A stretch of 64,000 nt of DNA from assembly GCA_025149285.1 (NCBI GenBank), contig CP102274.1:20001-84000 (forward strand), read 5' to 3'. How positions within the stretch are numbered: the stretch's first letter is position 1; each line of letters begins with the position of its first letter. Of the stretch, positions 36,070 to 45,693 are shown in pieces. The stretch is from Hungatella hathewayi (GTDB lineage Bacteria > Bacillota > Clostridia > Lachnospirales > Lachnospiraceae). The position numbers and the translations under genes are program-made. The notes below the pieces were generated by a model that was not told where the DNA came from, ran no database searches, and worked only from the letters and a program-made list of their open reading frames with translations.

Positions 36070-37458
36070 ATGAAGAAGTGTTGGAGAAGTTGTAGAACGG
36101 CTGTTTTGGCAGTGACAGCGGCAGTGGCGGTGACAGGCCTTATGGGATGCAGCGGAGCAGATTCGGGAAATGGAAAAGATGCCGGGAGCGCGGCTGTTTC
36201 TGTGCCGACAGAGCCGTTTGGAGATACTGTAAAGTATGATCCGGCTCAGCCGGTCAACGACGGAAAAGACATTTCCGTAGAATTCTGGGAATGGGGCAGT
36301 GACAACCTGTTTCAGGAGCTGATTGACGGTTATACGGCGATCCATCCCAACGTATCCATCAAGCTTGTCAATAATCCATGGGACGATTACTGGACAAAGC
36401 TCCCCCTGTCTCTCGGCGGCACCAATGGCCCGGCTATCTTTAATGTACATAACAGCCAGCACGAAAACCTGATTCATTATATGGCTCCCTATGAGATTTC
36501 ACAGGAAGATTTAGACGCTGATTTTAACGGGGTAAGCGCCCATGTGATTGACGGAGATGTATACTATATTGACTATGGAATTATGACCGGTTCCGTCTAT
36601 TATAATAAGGACATGTGGGAGGCGGCCGGACTTACGGACGCGGATATTCCAAAGACCTGGGACGAGATGCGGGAAGTGGCGAAAAAGCTGACAGTCAAGG
36701 AGGGAAACAGTTTTGTACAGGCGGGGCTTAACTTCAACGGAACCTTCCACCAGAACTACCTTCTTGGACTGAACTATCAGCTGGGTCAGAATCTGTTTGA
36801 AGAGGATAAAAAGACTGCTACAGTCAATAATGACGCGATGAAGAAGGTTATGCAGCTTCTGGTAGATTTGTATGAGGTTGACGGGGTCGGTTCGAAAGAC
36901 TTTGGAGCCGAGGGCGCGGACAGCTTCGGACAGGGCCAGTCAGCCATGACCATTCAGTGGGGGCACTTCAATAATACACTGAAGACAAATTTCCCGGATA
37001 TCAATTTCGGCGTCTTTGAGATTCCGGTATTTACAGAGAATCCGTACGCTTATAACCGTTATAACGGGGAATCAACCTTCGGAATTAACAAGAACGCGCC
37101 GGCAGACCAGCAGGCGGTTGCACAGGATATTGTAAAGTATTTCCTGGCCGATGATGAGATCCAGAAGAAATTCAATATTGCCATGAGCACGTTCCCGGCT
37201 AAGAAATCCCTGGCTGATGATGCGGATATTTTAGCAAATCCATCCATGGCCGTACTGGCAGACCACATTGACCGCTACATCTGGCCGGGTCCGATGCCTG
37301 CCACCATGGAAACTTCGCTGAAGACGGCGGGAGAGAATATCTTCTTCAATGGAATGTCCGTCGACGACGCGCTGGCCGAGGCGGAGGAGACGATCCACAA
37401 TGATATGAAAAACAGCAGTTTTGAATCCGTAGAAGATCTTTATAAATTCGCAGAGTAG
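36070..37458 (+). CDS. ABC sugar transporter substrate-binding lipoprotein
   Basis: A 462-aa extracellular solute-binding protein, family 1. The signal peptide ends in the lipobox LMGC (near residue 27), followed by a Gly/Ser/Asp linker. AAGGAGG precedes ATG. Aromatic residues typical of sugar stacking are abundant (EFWEWGSDN, NNPWDDYW). It is first in an operon with two permeases and GH31, so the ligand is probably an alpha-glucoside, isomaltose-like sugar or alpha-xyloside. A hairpin separates it from the permeases. Confidence 0.9.
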   Translation: MKKCWRSCRTAVLAVTAAVAVTGLMGCSGADSGNGKDAGSAAVSVPTEPFGDTVKYDPAQPVNDGKDISVEFWEWGSDNLFQELIDGYTAIHPNVSIKLVNNPWDDYWTKLPLSLGGTNGPAIFNVHNSQHENLIHYMAPYEISQEDLDADFNGVSAHVIDGDVYYIDYGIMTGSVYYNKDMWEAAGLTDADIPKTWDEMREVAKKLTVKEGNSFVQAGLNFNGTFHQNYLLGLNYQLGQNLFEEDKKTATVNNDAMKKVMQLLVDLYEVDGVGSKDFGAEGADSFGQGQSAMTIQWGHFNNTLKTNFPDINFGVFEIPVFTENPYAYNRYNGESTFGINKNAPADQQAVAQDIVKYFLADDEIQKKFNIAMSTFPAKKSLADDADILANPSMAVLADHIDRYIWPGPMPATMETSLKTAGENIFFNGMSVDDALAEAEETIHNDMKNSSFESVEDLYKFAE

Positions 37459-37468
37459 GAAGCGGCCG

Positions 37469-37511
37469 GCGGGGATGCTGCCAAATGAAAGCTTAAAAGC
37501 TGCATCCCCGC
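37469..37511 (+). promoter_or_regulatory. Intercistronic hairpin after the binding-protein gene
   Basis: A 10-bp perfect stem (GCGGGGATGC 37469-37478 with GCATCCCCGC 37502-37511) and a 23-nt loop. There is no T-run. It probably stabilises the binding-protein mRNA end or lowers downstream expression, as known for sugar ABC operons. Confidence 0.6.
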
Positions 37512-37528
37512 ATGAAGGAGGGAAAACC

Positions 37529-38407
37529 ATGTTCCGAAAATCAAATCCCCTGCAGAGCAAGAGTGAAATTCTGCTCCGCAATCTCACGGTAACCGGCATG
37601 ATCATTTTTTACGTGGTATTTCTGCTGGTGCCTATAGGAATTGCCTTTGCCGGAAGCTTCCATGAATGGAATCCGCTCAGCGGTATTTACCGCTTTACCG
37701 GCATAGAAAATTATGTGAATGTATTTACCAGCGCACTCTTTGGAAAAGCCATGCTCAATACCCTGATCTTTTCGGTTGTGGTTATCTTTTTCCGGGTGGG
37801 CTTAGGACTCGCCATAGCAGTGGCCATCTATTCGACTCTGGTCAAACATAAGAGCTTTTTCCGCGCTGTTTATTACATGCCTGTTGTTACGCCTATGGTA
37901 GCGGTGGCTTTTGTATGGAAATTCCTGTACAATCCACAGATTGGCTCTATCAACCAGATTCTGGGGCTGGATATCAACTGGCTGATGAATCCGAAGACAG
38001 CTTTAATCGCAATTATGGTTATGACGATATGGAAAGATTTCGGATATGCGGTCGTCATGTTTATGGCGGGACTCTATTCTCTCCCCAGCGATGCCATGGA
38101 GGCGGCAAAGGTGGATGGTGCGTCCTCCTGGCAGACTTTTAAATATTTAACGCTTCCGCTGCTGAAGCCCATGACATTATTTGTTGTGATTACATCCATT
38201 ATTTCCTATATTCAGGCGTATGTTCAGGTGCTGATCTTAACTGAGGGCGGACCGGGAACGGCTACGTACTTATCCTCCTATATCATCTATAACGAGGCGT
38301 TTGTGAAATATAATTTCGGATATGCCTCAGCAATGTCCTTTGTACTGTTTGTCATCACCGCGGTATTTACCTGGCTGTCGTTCCGGGTATCCGGGGATTC
38401 GGAATAA
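37529..38407 (+). CDS. ABC sugar transporter permease, MalF/UgpA type
   Basis: A 292-aa membrane subunit with six hydrophobic segments and the EAA loop MEAAKVDGASSWQTFKYLTLP near residue 190. GAAGGAGGG is 8 bases before ATG 37529; an upstream frame from 37475 lies in the hairpin. Pairs with the next gene to form the channel. Confidence 0.92.
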   Translation: MFRKSNPLQSKSEILLRNLTVTGMIIFYVVFLLVPIGIAFAGSFHEWNPLSGIYRFTGIENYVNVFTSALFGKAMLNTLIFSVVVIFFRVGLGLAIAVAIYSTLVKHKSFFRAVYYMPVVTPMVAVAFVWKFLYNPQIGSINQILGLDINWLMNPKTALIAIMVMTIWKDFGYAVVMFMAGLYSLPSDAMEAAKVDGASSWQTFKYLTLPLLKPMTLFVVITSIISYIQAYVQVLILTEGGPGTATYLSSYIIYNEAFVKYNFGYASAMSFVLFVITAVFTWLSFRVSGDSE

Positions 38408-38419
38408 GGGGGAACTATC

Positions 38420-39241
38420 ATGAGAAAAAGGGTTAGCAGTATTGTTTTAAACATGGTGCTTCTGGTGCTGGGCGTTGTGACCGTCTATCCGTTTTTATGG
38501 ATGCTGGCTTCGTCTTTTAAGAAGAACAGTGAGATTGTGGCTCTGCATCAGACGTTTCTGCCGAAGCTGTTCACGGTCTCCAATTACATATCCATGAATT
38601 CGCATTTTAACTTCATGCGGTTTTTTGCAAACAGTATTTTTATCACGCTGGCCATTACGGTGATCGTGATTTACACCAGTACACTGTGCGGTTTTGTACT
38701 CAGTAAATACAGGTTTAAGGGCAGGGACGCGCTGTTTGGCCTTGTGCTGGCTACCATGATGATTCCGTGGTGTGTCACAATTATACCGAGATATTCCATG
38801 ATCAAGGCGTTTGGCTGGATGAATTCTTATGCCGCGTTAATTGTACCGGCGTCATTTTCCGGCTTTGGAATCTTTATGATGAAGCAGCATATTGCATCCG
38901 TACCGGATGAAATCCTGGAAGCGGCCAGGATTGACGGAGCCAATGAGTTTTATATTTTTCACAAGATTGTCATTCCGATGGCGAAGAACGGAATCTCAAG
39001 CATTGCAATTTTTCAGTTCTTATGGGCGTGGGAGGACTTCCTGTGGCCGTACCTGGTGATTGACGACAGCAAAAAACAGCTTTTGTCTGTAGGATTAAAG
39101 ATGTTTAACGGACAGTATTCGACGGATTACGGCGCGCTGTTTGCCGCAACCACGATATCTATTATACCGGTTCTGGCGGTCTATCTGTTCTTCCAGAAAC
39201 AGTTTATCGCAGGAATCGCCGCATCGGCAGTAAAGGGGTAA
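38420..39241 (+). CDS. ABC sugar transporter permease, MalG/UgpE type
   Basis: A 273-aa permease with six membrane segments and the EAA loop LEAARIDGANEFYIFHKIVIP near residue 175. It follows the partner by 12 bp, with a GGGGGA site. The ATPase is not encoded nearby, so a shared MsmK-like ATPase is expected. Confidence 0.92.
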   Translation: MRKRVSSIVLNMVLLVLGVVTVYPFLWMLASSFKKNSEIVALHQTFLPKLFTVSNYISMNSHFNFMRFFANSIFITLAITVIVIYTSTLCGFVLSKYRFKGRDALFGLVLATMMIPWCVTIIPRYSMIKAFGWMNSYAALIVPASFSGFGIFMMKQHIASVPDEILEAARIDGANEFYIFHKIVIPMAKNGISSIAIFQFLWAWEDFLWPYLVIDDSKKQLLSVGLKMFNGQYSTDYGALFAATTISIIPVLAVYLFFQKQFIAGIAASAVKG

Positions 39242-39262
39242 AGACAGAAGGAGAAAACGGTG

Positions 39263-41650
39263 ATGAGAGATATTTTCAAGGTTAAGACGAACCCAGCAGC
39301 GACCGGGGAAAATGTAATAGCGGGTACCTGTTACCGCATCAGTGTATTGACGGAAGGGCTGATTCGTCTGGAATACAGGAAAGACGGCTGCTTTGAGGAC
39401 CGCCCCACGCAGATGGCGTGGAACCGGGATTTTAAACCGGCGGGTTACCGTCTGATAAAAACGGAAGACGGAATCGAAATCATAACAAAACGGGTTCATA
39501 TCATTTATAATGAACAGGAATTTTCACGGCACGGTTTAAGTATTCAGGTATTGGGAAACTTGAGCGCCTATCACAGCATCTGGCATTATTCTGAAGATAT
39601 CCATGATTTGAAGGGAACGGCCAGAACGCTGGATGAGGTGGACGGGAAGACAGAACTGGAAAGCGGCGTACTTTCGAGATTCGGGTATTCCGTTATTGAT
39701 GACAGCAGGAGCATGGTACTGACGGAAGACGGCTGGGTAGAGGCTCGGAAGGGGGAAGGGGAGGACTTGTATTTCTTTGGCTACGGCCATGATTACCTGG
39801 ACTGCTTAAAGGATTTTTATTACCTCACCGGAAGAACTCCCATGCTTCCGAGGTTTGCTCTCGGAAACTGGTGGAGCCGATACTATAAGTATACCGAAGA
39901 ATCTTATCTGGCGTTAATGGACCGGTTTGAGCAGGAAGCGATTCCGTTTACCGTGGCAGTCATCGACATGGACTGGCATCTGGTTGATGTTGACCCGAAA
40001 TATGGCAGCGGATGGACCGGTTATACATGGAACAGGGAATTCTTTCCCGATCCGGAGCGTTTTCTGCAGACGCTCCACAGGCGTGGCATGAGGACGACGT
40101 TAAATGTCCACCCGGCGGATGGGGTTCAGGCTTATGAAGAGATGTATGAGGATATGGCTAAAGATCTGGGAGTAGACTGGGAGCATGAAGATCCGGTGCG
40201 CTTTAATATTACGGATCCTGATTTTCTCGAAGCGTATTTTCAGTACCTTCATCATCCTTATGAAAAAATGGGAGTGGATTTCTGGTGGATTGACTGGCAG
40301 CAGGGGGGGAACAGCAGAATTCCCGGACTGGATCCTTTGTGGATGCTGAACCATTACCATTTTCTGGACAGCGGGAGAGACGGAAAGAGGCCAATGACGT
40401 TTTCGCGGTATGCGGGACCGGGAAGCCACCGGTATCCGGTGGGATTTTCCGGCGATACGATCACAACATGGGACTCTCTCGAATTTCAGCCGTATTTTAC
40501 TGCGAATGCCTCTAATATCGGTTATGGCTGGTGGAGCCACGACATCGGAGGCCATATGAGAGGCTATAAGGATGACGAAATGGAGGCGCGGTGGACGCAG
40601 TTTGGCGTGTTTTCTCCGATTATGCGGCTCCACAGTTCCTGCAGTGAGTTTAACGGGAAAGAACCGTGGCGGTTTAAGAAGGAGACAGAGGCTGTCATGG
40701 GAGATTTCCTGCGGCTGCGCCACCGGCTGATGCCTTATTTATATACGATGAATTTCAGAGCAAGCTGTATGGCGGAACCGTTAATCATGCCGATGTACTA
40801 TAAGCATCCGGAAGCGGTGGAGGCTTATGAGGTGGCAAACCAGTACTATTTCGGCAGTGAGATGATCGTGGCTCCTGTTACGGCGCCAAGAATCGGGCAG
40901 ATAAATGAGGCAAAGGTGCGTGTGTGGATTCCGGAAGGGACCTGCGTTGATTTCTTTAGCCACATGGTGTATGAAGGCGGGAGAGTCATGGAACTCTACA
41001 GGCCGCTGGAAACGATTCCGGTGCTGGTGAAGGCCGGAGGCGTAATTCCCATGACAGACGATATTGGAGCAGCTGATGTGACGGCAAACCCGAAGACGCT
41101 GCGAATTCGGATCTTCGGGGGTGCGGACGGTGCATTTACCTTGTATGAGGATGACAATGAAACCTGTAATTATGAGCAGGGTGTTTGCGTGACTACCGAT
41201 ATGAAGTTCGACTGGGAAGGGGAAAAACAGTCCTTTACAATCGCTTCGGCGGTGGGGGCAGTGGAGTTGATACCGGAGAAAAGGAATTATATTCTGGAGT
41301 TTGCTGCTGTGACGGATGCAGAATGCAGTGTGACGCTGAATGGCGGGAAAACCGCATGCAGAAAGTCTTATGACGCGGACAGCAGAACCCTGACCCTGGA
41401 GATCGATCAGGTTAGTACTGCAAAAACGCTGGTTGTAAGGTTTGAGACGAGCATGAAGCTTTCTGAAAACCCGGTGGAGAAACTTGTTTTTGAGTTTCTG
41501 AATCAGGCGGAGATCGAGTTTGAGATAAAGGAGATGTTGTTTAGGCGGATCAGGGAAGGAAAGAGTTTGAAGGTCTTTCTTTCGGAGCTGCAGGCAATGG
41601 AGATTGATGGGGAGATTAAGGGGGCGTTGGTGGAGATTCTGACGGCATAA
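39263..41650 (+). CDS. Glycoside hydrolase family 31 (alpha-glucosidase / alpha-xylosidase-like)
   Basis: A 795-aa intracellular retaining alpha-glycosidase. N-terminal beta-sandwich, then the barrel with LPRFALGNWWSRYYKY, FWWIDWQQG (nucleophile Asp344) and FSGDTITTWDSL (acid/base Asp398). YGWWSHDIGGHM and two C-terminal beta-domains follow. A short all-helical tail (about 735-795) ends the chain. GH31 covers glucosidases and xylosidases, and the substrate is not certain. AAGGAG is 9 bases before ATG 39263. It hydrolyses what the upstream ABC system imports. Confidence 0.9.
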   Translation: MRDIFKVKTNPAATGENVIAGTCYRISVLTEGLIRLEYRKDGCFEDRPTQMAWNRDFKPAGYRLIKTEDGIEIITKRVHIIYNEQEFSRHGLSIQVLGNLSAYHSIWHYSEDIHDLKGTARTLDEVDGKTELESGVLSRFGYSVIDDSRSMVLTEDGWVEARKGEGEDLYFFGYGHDYLDCLKDFYYLTGRTPMLPRFALGNWWSRYYKYTEESYLALMDRFEQEAIPFTVAVIDMDWHLVDVDPKYGSGWTGYTWNREFFPDPERFLQTLHRRGMRTTLNVHPADGVQAYEEMYEDMAKDLGVDWEHEDPVRFNITDPDFLEAYFQYLHHPYEKMGVDFWWIDWQQGGNSRIPGLDPLWMLNHYHFLDSGRDGKRPMTFSRYAGPGSHRYPVGFSGDTITTWDSLEFQPYFTANASNIGYGWWSHDIGGHMRGYKDDEMEARWTQFGVFSPIMRLHSSCSEFNGKEPWRFKKETEAVMGDFLRLRHRLMPYLYTMNFRASCMAEPLIMPMYYKHPEAVEAYEVANQYYFGSEMIVAPVTAPRIGQINEAKVRVWIPEGTCVDFFSHMVYEGGRVMELYRPLETIPVLVKAGGVIPMTDDIGAADVTANPKTLRIRIFGGADGAFTLYEDDNETCNYEQGVCVTTDMKFDWEGEKQSFTIASAVGAVELIPEKRNYILEFAAVTDAECSVTLNGGKTACRKSYDADSRTLTLEIDQVSTAKTLVVRFETSMKLSENPVEKLVFEFLNQAEIEFEIKEMLFRRIREGKSLKVFLSELQAMEIDGEIKGALVEILTA

Positions 41651-41676
41651 GACGCATCCTGCTTAATATAGGGAAT

Positions 41677-41731
41677 GAAAGCCGGCAGGGCAGTGAAGTA
41701 CAGGAATGTACGTCACTGCCTGCCGGCTTTC
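41677..41731. terminator. Bidirectional terminator between GH31 and GH43 genes
   Basis: About 19 bp of stem (41677-41696 with 41713-41731, one bulged G) and a 16-nt loop, with T-rich flanks on both strands. It serves two convergent genes and its right arm reaches the GH43 stop codon. Confidence 0.87.
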
Positions 41732-43307
41732 AGTTTATTTCTCCGGTATATTCAAACCAGTCAAAATCAGCATAGTTTTGAGATTCTTTCCCATCTGCTG
41801 TTGCATACAGCGCGATATAGGTTCCGGTAAATCCCCCGGCAGTCTCTTTATTTAAGATTGTACCGGATACGGTAGTTCCGGCCTGTATCCATGTCTGACC
41901 ATCTTGAGAAAAATAAAAATCAATGGATTGATATCTCATACGGATTTTGAAATAAATGCCGTTGTTTTCGTAAGGAGCTGAATACAGTCTGGTATTGTCA
42001 CCGCAGATCTGGCATGTCAGGACAATGGAGATTCCGGTCTCTGTGCTTTGGAGCATCAGGGAATAAAAATACTGGTTATTATAAAACATGGTAATTCCTG
42101 CGGCTTCGCCTTTAGCGGCTGGAATAAATTCCATATAGGTTCTCGCGGTAAAGCACATATGCTGCTGACGTCTTCCTATAAACGCTGGACTGGAGACCTC
42201 TGCCAGTGTGTGGCAGTTGAGGTACAGCCTTAAGAAACCGGGCCGATCGTTCAGGCTGAAGGTTTTATAATCCGGAGTTCTCAGTATATTCCAACACATC
42301 CCTAACTCCTGTGTGAGAAAATGATCGCATGCCGGTTCCGGCTCCCAGATACATTCCGGAAGATCAGGCCCTGAATAGGAGAATTCCACACAGCCTGTCT
42401 GAGGACTGAATACGGGCCAGTCGTCTTCCCATACCATAGGAACCGCAAAAGTTTCACGTCCCAGATTACGGTAATCGCCGCCATCTGGACGCGAGGCCAA
42501 AAGAACAGCCCACCATGATCCGTCGTTCAGTTCCAAAATATCAGCATGACCAGTACTGTTAATTGGATAATCGCGTTTTAAGTTCCGATGAGTGATCAGG
42601 GGATTGCGAGGGTTGCATTCATAAGGTCCAAAGATGGAGCGGCTGCGGAATACGGTGCTGCAGTGATTATGGTCAGTACCCCCTTCGGCAATGATCAGAT
42701 AATACCAGTCTTTTATGTGATACAGATGCGGCCCTTCGGGAGCCACGGCATCATACAGGGCTCCGTGCTCCAGAAGTGTGACTCGTTCTCCAACGAGTGT
42801 TCCTGTCGGAAGATCCAGGCGTTGAAGCCAGATATGACGGCTCTCGCATTCAGGGATGTCTGGATTTGGCCTTTTGTTGCCAAGATAATAGACTTCATCT
42901 CCATCAAATACAAGTGTCGGATCGATTCCTTCCGCGCCCTTTATGATCACAGGATCAGACCAGGGACCTGTTGGATCGGAGGCGGTGACATAGAAATTAA
43001 TATTGTCATAATAAGGGGCATTGCCCACCAGGGTAGTCACCACATAGAATGTATCTGTCTCTTCACTGTAGCGTATGGTAGCAGCATAGATCCCTCGGGA
43101 GGGGCAAAGCCCGTCTAAATTTGCCTGACTCTTTCTGGTAAGGACATGCCCAATCTGATGCCAATGGACAAAATCTCTGGAATGAAAGATTGGAATTCCC
43201 GGAAAATATTCAAAGGATGAGGTGACGAGATAATAGTCGTCCCCTTTTCTGCATACCGAGGGGTCCGGATAAAAGCCTGGCAGCAGTGGGTTGCGCAGCG
43301 TGCTCAT
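41730..43307 (-). CDS. Glycoside hydrolase family 43, beta-xylosidase / arabinofuranosidase-like
   Basis: A 525-aa five-bladed propeller enzyme acting on beta-xylosides or alpha-arabinofuranosides. Family acids are visible: Asp in PGFYPDPS near 14, Asp in GAEGIDPTLV near 127 and Glu in VAPEGPHLY near 190. The C-terminal half is a beta-sandwich of the type found in GH43_11/12 enzymes. No signal peptide, so it acts on imported oligosaccharides. It overlaps the 3' end of the GntR gene by 4 bp, so both are cotranscribed. Confidence 0.9.
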   Translation of the reverse strand: MSTLRNPLLPGFYPDPSVCRKGDDYYLVTSSFEYFPGIPIFHSRDFVHWHQIGHVLTRKSQANLDGLCPSRGIYAATIRYSEETDTFYVVTTLVGNAPYYDNINFYVTASDPTGPWSDPVIIKGAEGIDPTLVFDGDEVYYLGNKRPNPDIPECESRHIWLQRLDLPTGTLVGERVTLLEHGALYDAVAPEGPHLYHIKDWYYLIIAEGGTDHNHCSTVFRSRSIFGPYECNPRNPLITHRNLKRDYPINSTGHADILELNDGSWWAVLLASRPDGGDYRNLGRETFAVPMVWEDDWPVFSPQTGCVEFSYSGPDLPECIWEPEPACDHFLTQELGMCWNILRTPDYKTFSLNDRPGFLRLYLNCHTLAEVSSPAFIGRRQQHMCFTARTYMEFIPAAKGEAAGITMFYNNQYFYSLMLQSTETGISIVLTCQICGDNTRLYSAPYENNGIYFKIRMRYQSIDFYFSQDGQTWIQAGTTVSGTILNKETAGGFTGTYIALYATADGKESQNYADFDWFEYTGEIN

Positions 43308-43987
43308 AAGGTTCCTCCCAGATTCTGGCTGAATAAGAGGCGGAATGATGTCTCTTTGGAATTTAAAATGTGCCGGCGCATGGCTTCTGCAGCCTCATTC
43401 CAGTTGCCCTTCAGACATTCGCTTAAAATTGTCAAATGGTCGGTCTGCTCATCCGCTGCCTTCTCTCTCGAACGAATACCAGACAGGGTACGGTAGCGAA
43501 GATTTTGATTGTGAATAGCAATATAGCTGTTTTTAAAATAAGTGTTGGGGCAGGCGTTCACAATCCACATATGAAAATCGTCATCTGCCGTAGCGGAGAG
43601 GGACTTATCTTCTAAAAGCTTTGTATCAGAAAAAAGCTGATAGTAGCGCAGCGTCTCATTCGTATCCAGGGTATTTCCGTAATTCTTTAGGATATATGGT
43701 TCCAAAAGAAGACGGAATTCATATGTCATGTTCATGTCATTAATGGACAAATTAGAGATCATAACTCCCTTTTTGGGAAGTATTTTAACGAGCCCTTCCT
43801 GTTCCAGTCTTCCGAGCGCGTCTCTGACAGGGGTTCTGCTGACCCCGGTTTCTTCACAGAGTATCTCCTCATTCAGAAATGTTCCCGGTTCATATTCACA
43901 ACAGATAATCTTGTTTTTGATAAATTCGTAAGTGCTGTATTTTAATGTGCTTCGGCCATTTACGCTTTCTGAACGTTCAGTTTTCAT
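43304..43987 (-). CDS. GntR-family transcriptional regulator, FCD domain
   Basis: A 227-aa FadR-subfamily repressor. A winged-helix domain (VSRTPVRDALGRLEQEGLV near 53) precedes an all-helical FCD domain with metal-binding candidates (D138, H142 in DDDFHMW; H180 and H204 further on). AAGGAGGG is 5 bases before the ATG. It is divergent from the ABC-kinase-aldolase operon, with identical AATGTATACAA sites at both promoters. The effector is probably a sugar acid, sugar phosphate or pentose. Confidence 0.9.
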   Translation of the reverse strand: MKTERSESVNGRSTLKYSTYEFIKNKIICCEYEPGTFLNEEILCEETGVSRTPVRDALGRLEQEGLVKILPKKGVMISNLSINDMNMTYEFRLLLEPYILKNYGNTLDTNETLRYYQLFSDTKLLEDKSLSATADDDFHMWIVNACPNTYFKNSYIAIHNQNLRYRTLSGIRSREKAADEQTDHLTILSECLKGNWNEAAEAMRRHILNSKETSFRLLFSQNLGGTL

Positions 43988-44027
43988 GTTTCCCTCCTTG
44001 TTATGAGCACTTAGTGGCTGTTAAAAG

Positions 44028-44056
44028 ATTAAAATAAAAAACAACAATGTATACAA
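44028..44056 (-). promoter_or_regulatory. gntR promoter with overlapping TGTATACA operator
   Basis: On the minus strand TTGTAT (44051-44056), 17 bp, TTTAAT (44028-44033). The palindrome TGTATACA (44048-44055) overlaps the -35, so autoregulation by GntR is likely. Confidence 0.7.
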
Positions 44057-44187
44057 CATATATCCTCATGATTAATAATCATATAGCATTGATGAAAAAA
44101 AAGCAAGAGAAATTCTTTCCATTATTTGGAATTACCGCTAAATAATGAAGTGTGATAGAATAAATGTATAAAAATATTAAAATACAT

Positions 44188-44240
44188 TTGACAAACTTGT
44201 GTAAATATGATAATAATTAAAATATCCAATAATGTATACA
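44188..44240 (+). promoter_or_regulatory. ABC-kinase-aldolase operon promoter with TGTATACA operator
   Basis: TTGACA (44188-44193), 17 bp, TAATAA (44211-44216). AATGTATACAA at 44231-44241 is identical to the site at 44046-44056. The operator lies just downstream of the transcription start. Confidence 0.75.
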
Positions 44241-44262
44241 ATAAATGAAAGGAGAAGGAGAT

Positions 44263-45630
44263 ATGAAAAAATTAATGACACTGGTGTGCGGAGCAATGCT
44301 GGCAGCAGGAATCCTAAGCGGATGTGGGAGCCAGGAAAAGGCGGTGGAACCGACGACAGCTGAAGCTGCGAAGGAGACAACTCAGGAGGCAGGAGGAGAA
44401 ACAAAAGCAGAAACGGCTAAAATGGAGGCAGAGCCCGTCGATTTCAGTTTCTGGTGTATATCTGCTCATGAGGCATTTTACAGATCCCGGATAGACGCGT
44501 GGAATAAAGAAAATCCGGATAAACCTGTTAATGTGGATCTGGTCAGTGTCGGTGGGTCAGACCGGCAGAGTAAGCTTCTGGTAGCGCTGCAGACGGGGCA
44601 GGGGGCACCCGATTTCTGTGACGTTAATATCATTCACTTTGGTGTGTATTATGATTTTGATGAAATACCGTTTGTGTCTCTTACAGATCTGGTGAAGGAT
44701 GAGGAGGACAAATTTATTAAGAGTAAGCTGGATATGTACTCTTATAATGGGGAGCTATACGGATCTCCGACACAGGCTGGTGCCAATGTTGTATTTTACA
44801 ATACAAAAATTATGGAAGAAGCAGGTGTGGATATCGACTCCATTGTAACATGGGACGATTTTGTTAAGGCCGGGGAGACCGTGGTACAAAAGACTGGAAA
44901 GCCAATGACGGCTGTTGAAACTACAGATATGTACCCATTCCAGTCTATGGTACTTCAGAAAGGATCCGATTTCTTCGACGCAGAAGGAAACGTCACCATT
45001 AATAATGAGACCAATGTGGAGATTCTGGAGTATTTAAAGTCCTGGCTGGATGATGGAATTGCAGTTACGATGCCGGGAGGCTCCAATACTTCGGAGAACT
45101 TCTACGAATTTTTTAACAATGATGGTATGGGAGCCCTGATTATGCCTCTGTGGTATATGACAAGGCTTGAAGAGTATATGCCTGACTTAAGCGGTCATTT
45201 GGCCGTAAGACCAATGCCTGTATGGGAAGAGGGGCAGCAGTATACCAGCGCTTGTACCGGCGGAACGGGAACCGTTATTACCAATCAGTGCGAAAATCAG
45301 GAATTGGCAAAAGAGTTTTTATATTTCTGCAAATTGAGCTATGATGCGAACAAGGAGTGTTATCTGCAGCTGGGGTTCGCGCCATTCAGAAGCGATGTAT
45401 GGGAGGATGAGGCCCTTTCCGTAAACCGGGAATTCTTCAATAACGAGAATGTATTTGGCAATGTGGCGGCTTCATTAAAAAACTCCAATGCAATCCACAA
45501 TAATCCAATGGTTCCAAAAGCCTTTGACATTGTATCCTCCGATGTAATGTATTCTGTTTTTGAAGCCGGAACATCGACGCCGAAAGAGGCTCTGGACAGG
45601 GCTGCTGACACGCTGAATTCCCAAAAGTAA
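44263..45630 (+). CDS. ABC sugar transporter substrate-binding lipoprotein
   Basis: A 455-aa family 1 binding protein. The signal peptide ends in the lipobox LSGC near residue 20, and a Glu/Thr/Ala-rich linker (about 25-55) follows. The start at 44263 has GGAGAAGGAG upstream. First gene of the operon with two permeases, a PfkB kinase and a class II aldolase. The ligand is unknown; GH43 on the divergent strand points to xylose- or arabinose-containing saccharides. Confidence 0.9.
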   Translation: MKKLMTLVCGAMLAAGILSGCGSQEKAVEPTTAEAAKETTQEAGGETKAETAKMEAEPVDFSFWCISAHEAFYRSRIDAWNKENPDKPVNVDLVSVGGSDRQSKLLVALQTGQGAPDFCDVNIIHFGVYYDFDEIPFVSLTDLVKDEEDKFIKSKLDMYSYNGELYGSPTQAGANVVFYNTKIMEEAGVDIDSIVTWDDFVKAGETVVQKTGKPMTAVETTDMYPFQSMVLQKGSDFFDAEGNVTINNETNVEILEYLKSWLDDGIAVTMPGGSNTSENFYEFFNNDGMGALIMPLWYMTRLEEYMPDLSGHLAVRPMPVWEEGQQYTSACTGGTGTVITNQCENQELAKEFLYFCKLSYDANKECYLQLGFAPFRSDVWEDEALSVNREFFNNENVFGNVAASLKNSNAIHNNPMVPKAFDIVSSDVMYSVFEAGTSTPKEALDRAADTLNSQK

Positions 45631-45640
45631 AGTATCCGGG

Positions 45641-45676
45641 CGGGTACCGTCTGACTTGACTGGCGGTACCCGTTTC
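45641..45676 (+). promoter_or_regulatory. Intercistronic hairpin between binding-protein and permease genes
   Basis: A 9-bp perfect stem (CGGGTACCG 45641-45649 with CGGTACCCG 45664-45672), a 14-nt loop and TTTC. It may be a weak terminator or processing/stability hairpin that sets the ratio of binding protein to permease. Confidence 0.65.
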
Positions 45677-45693
45677 TAAAAGGAGATGATGTT

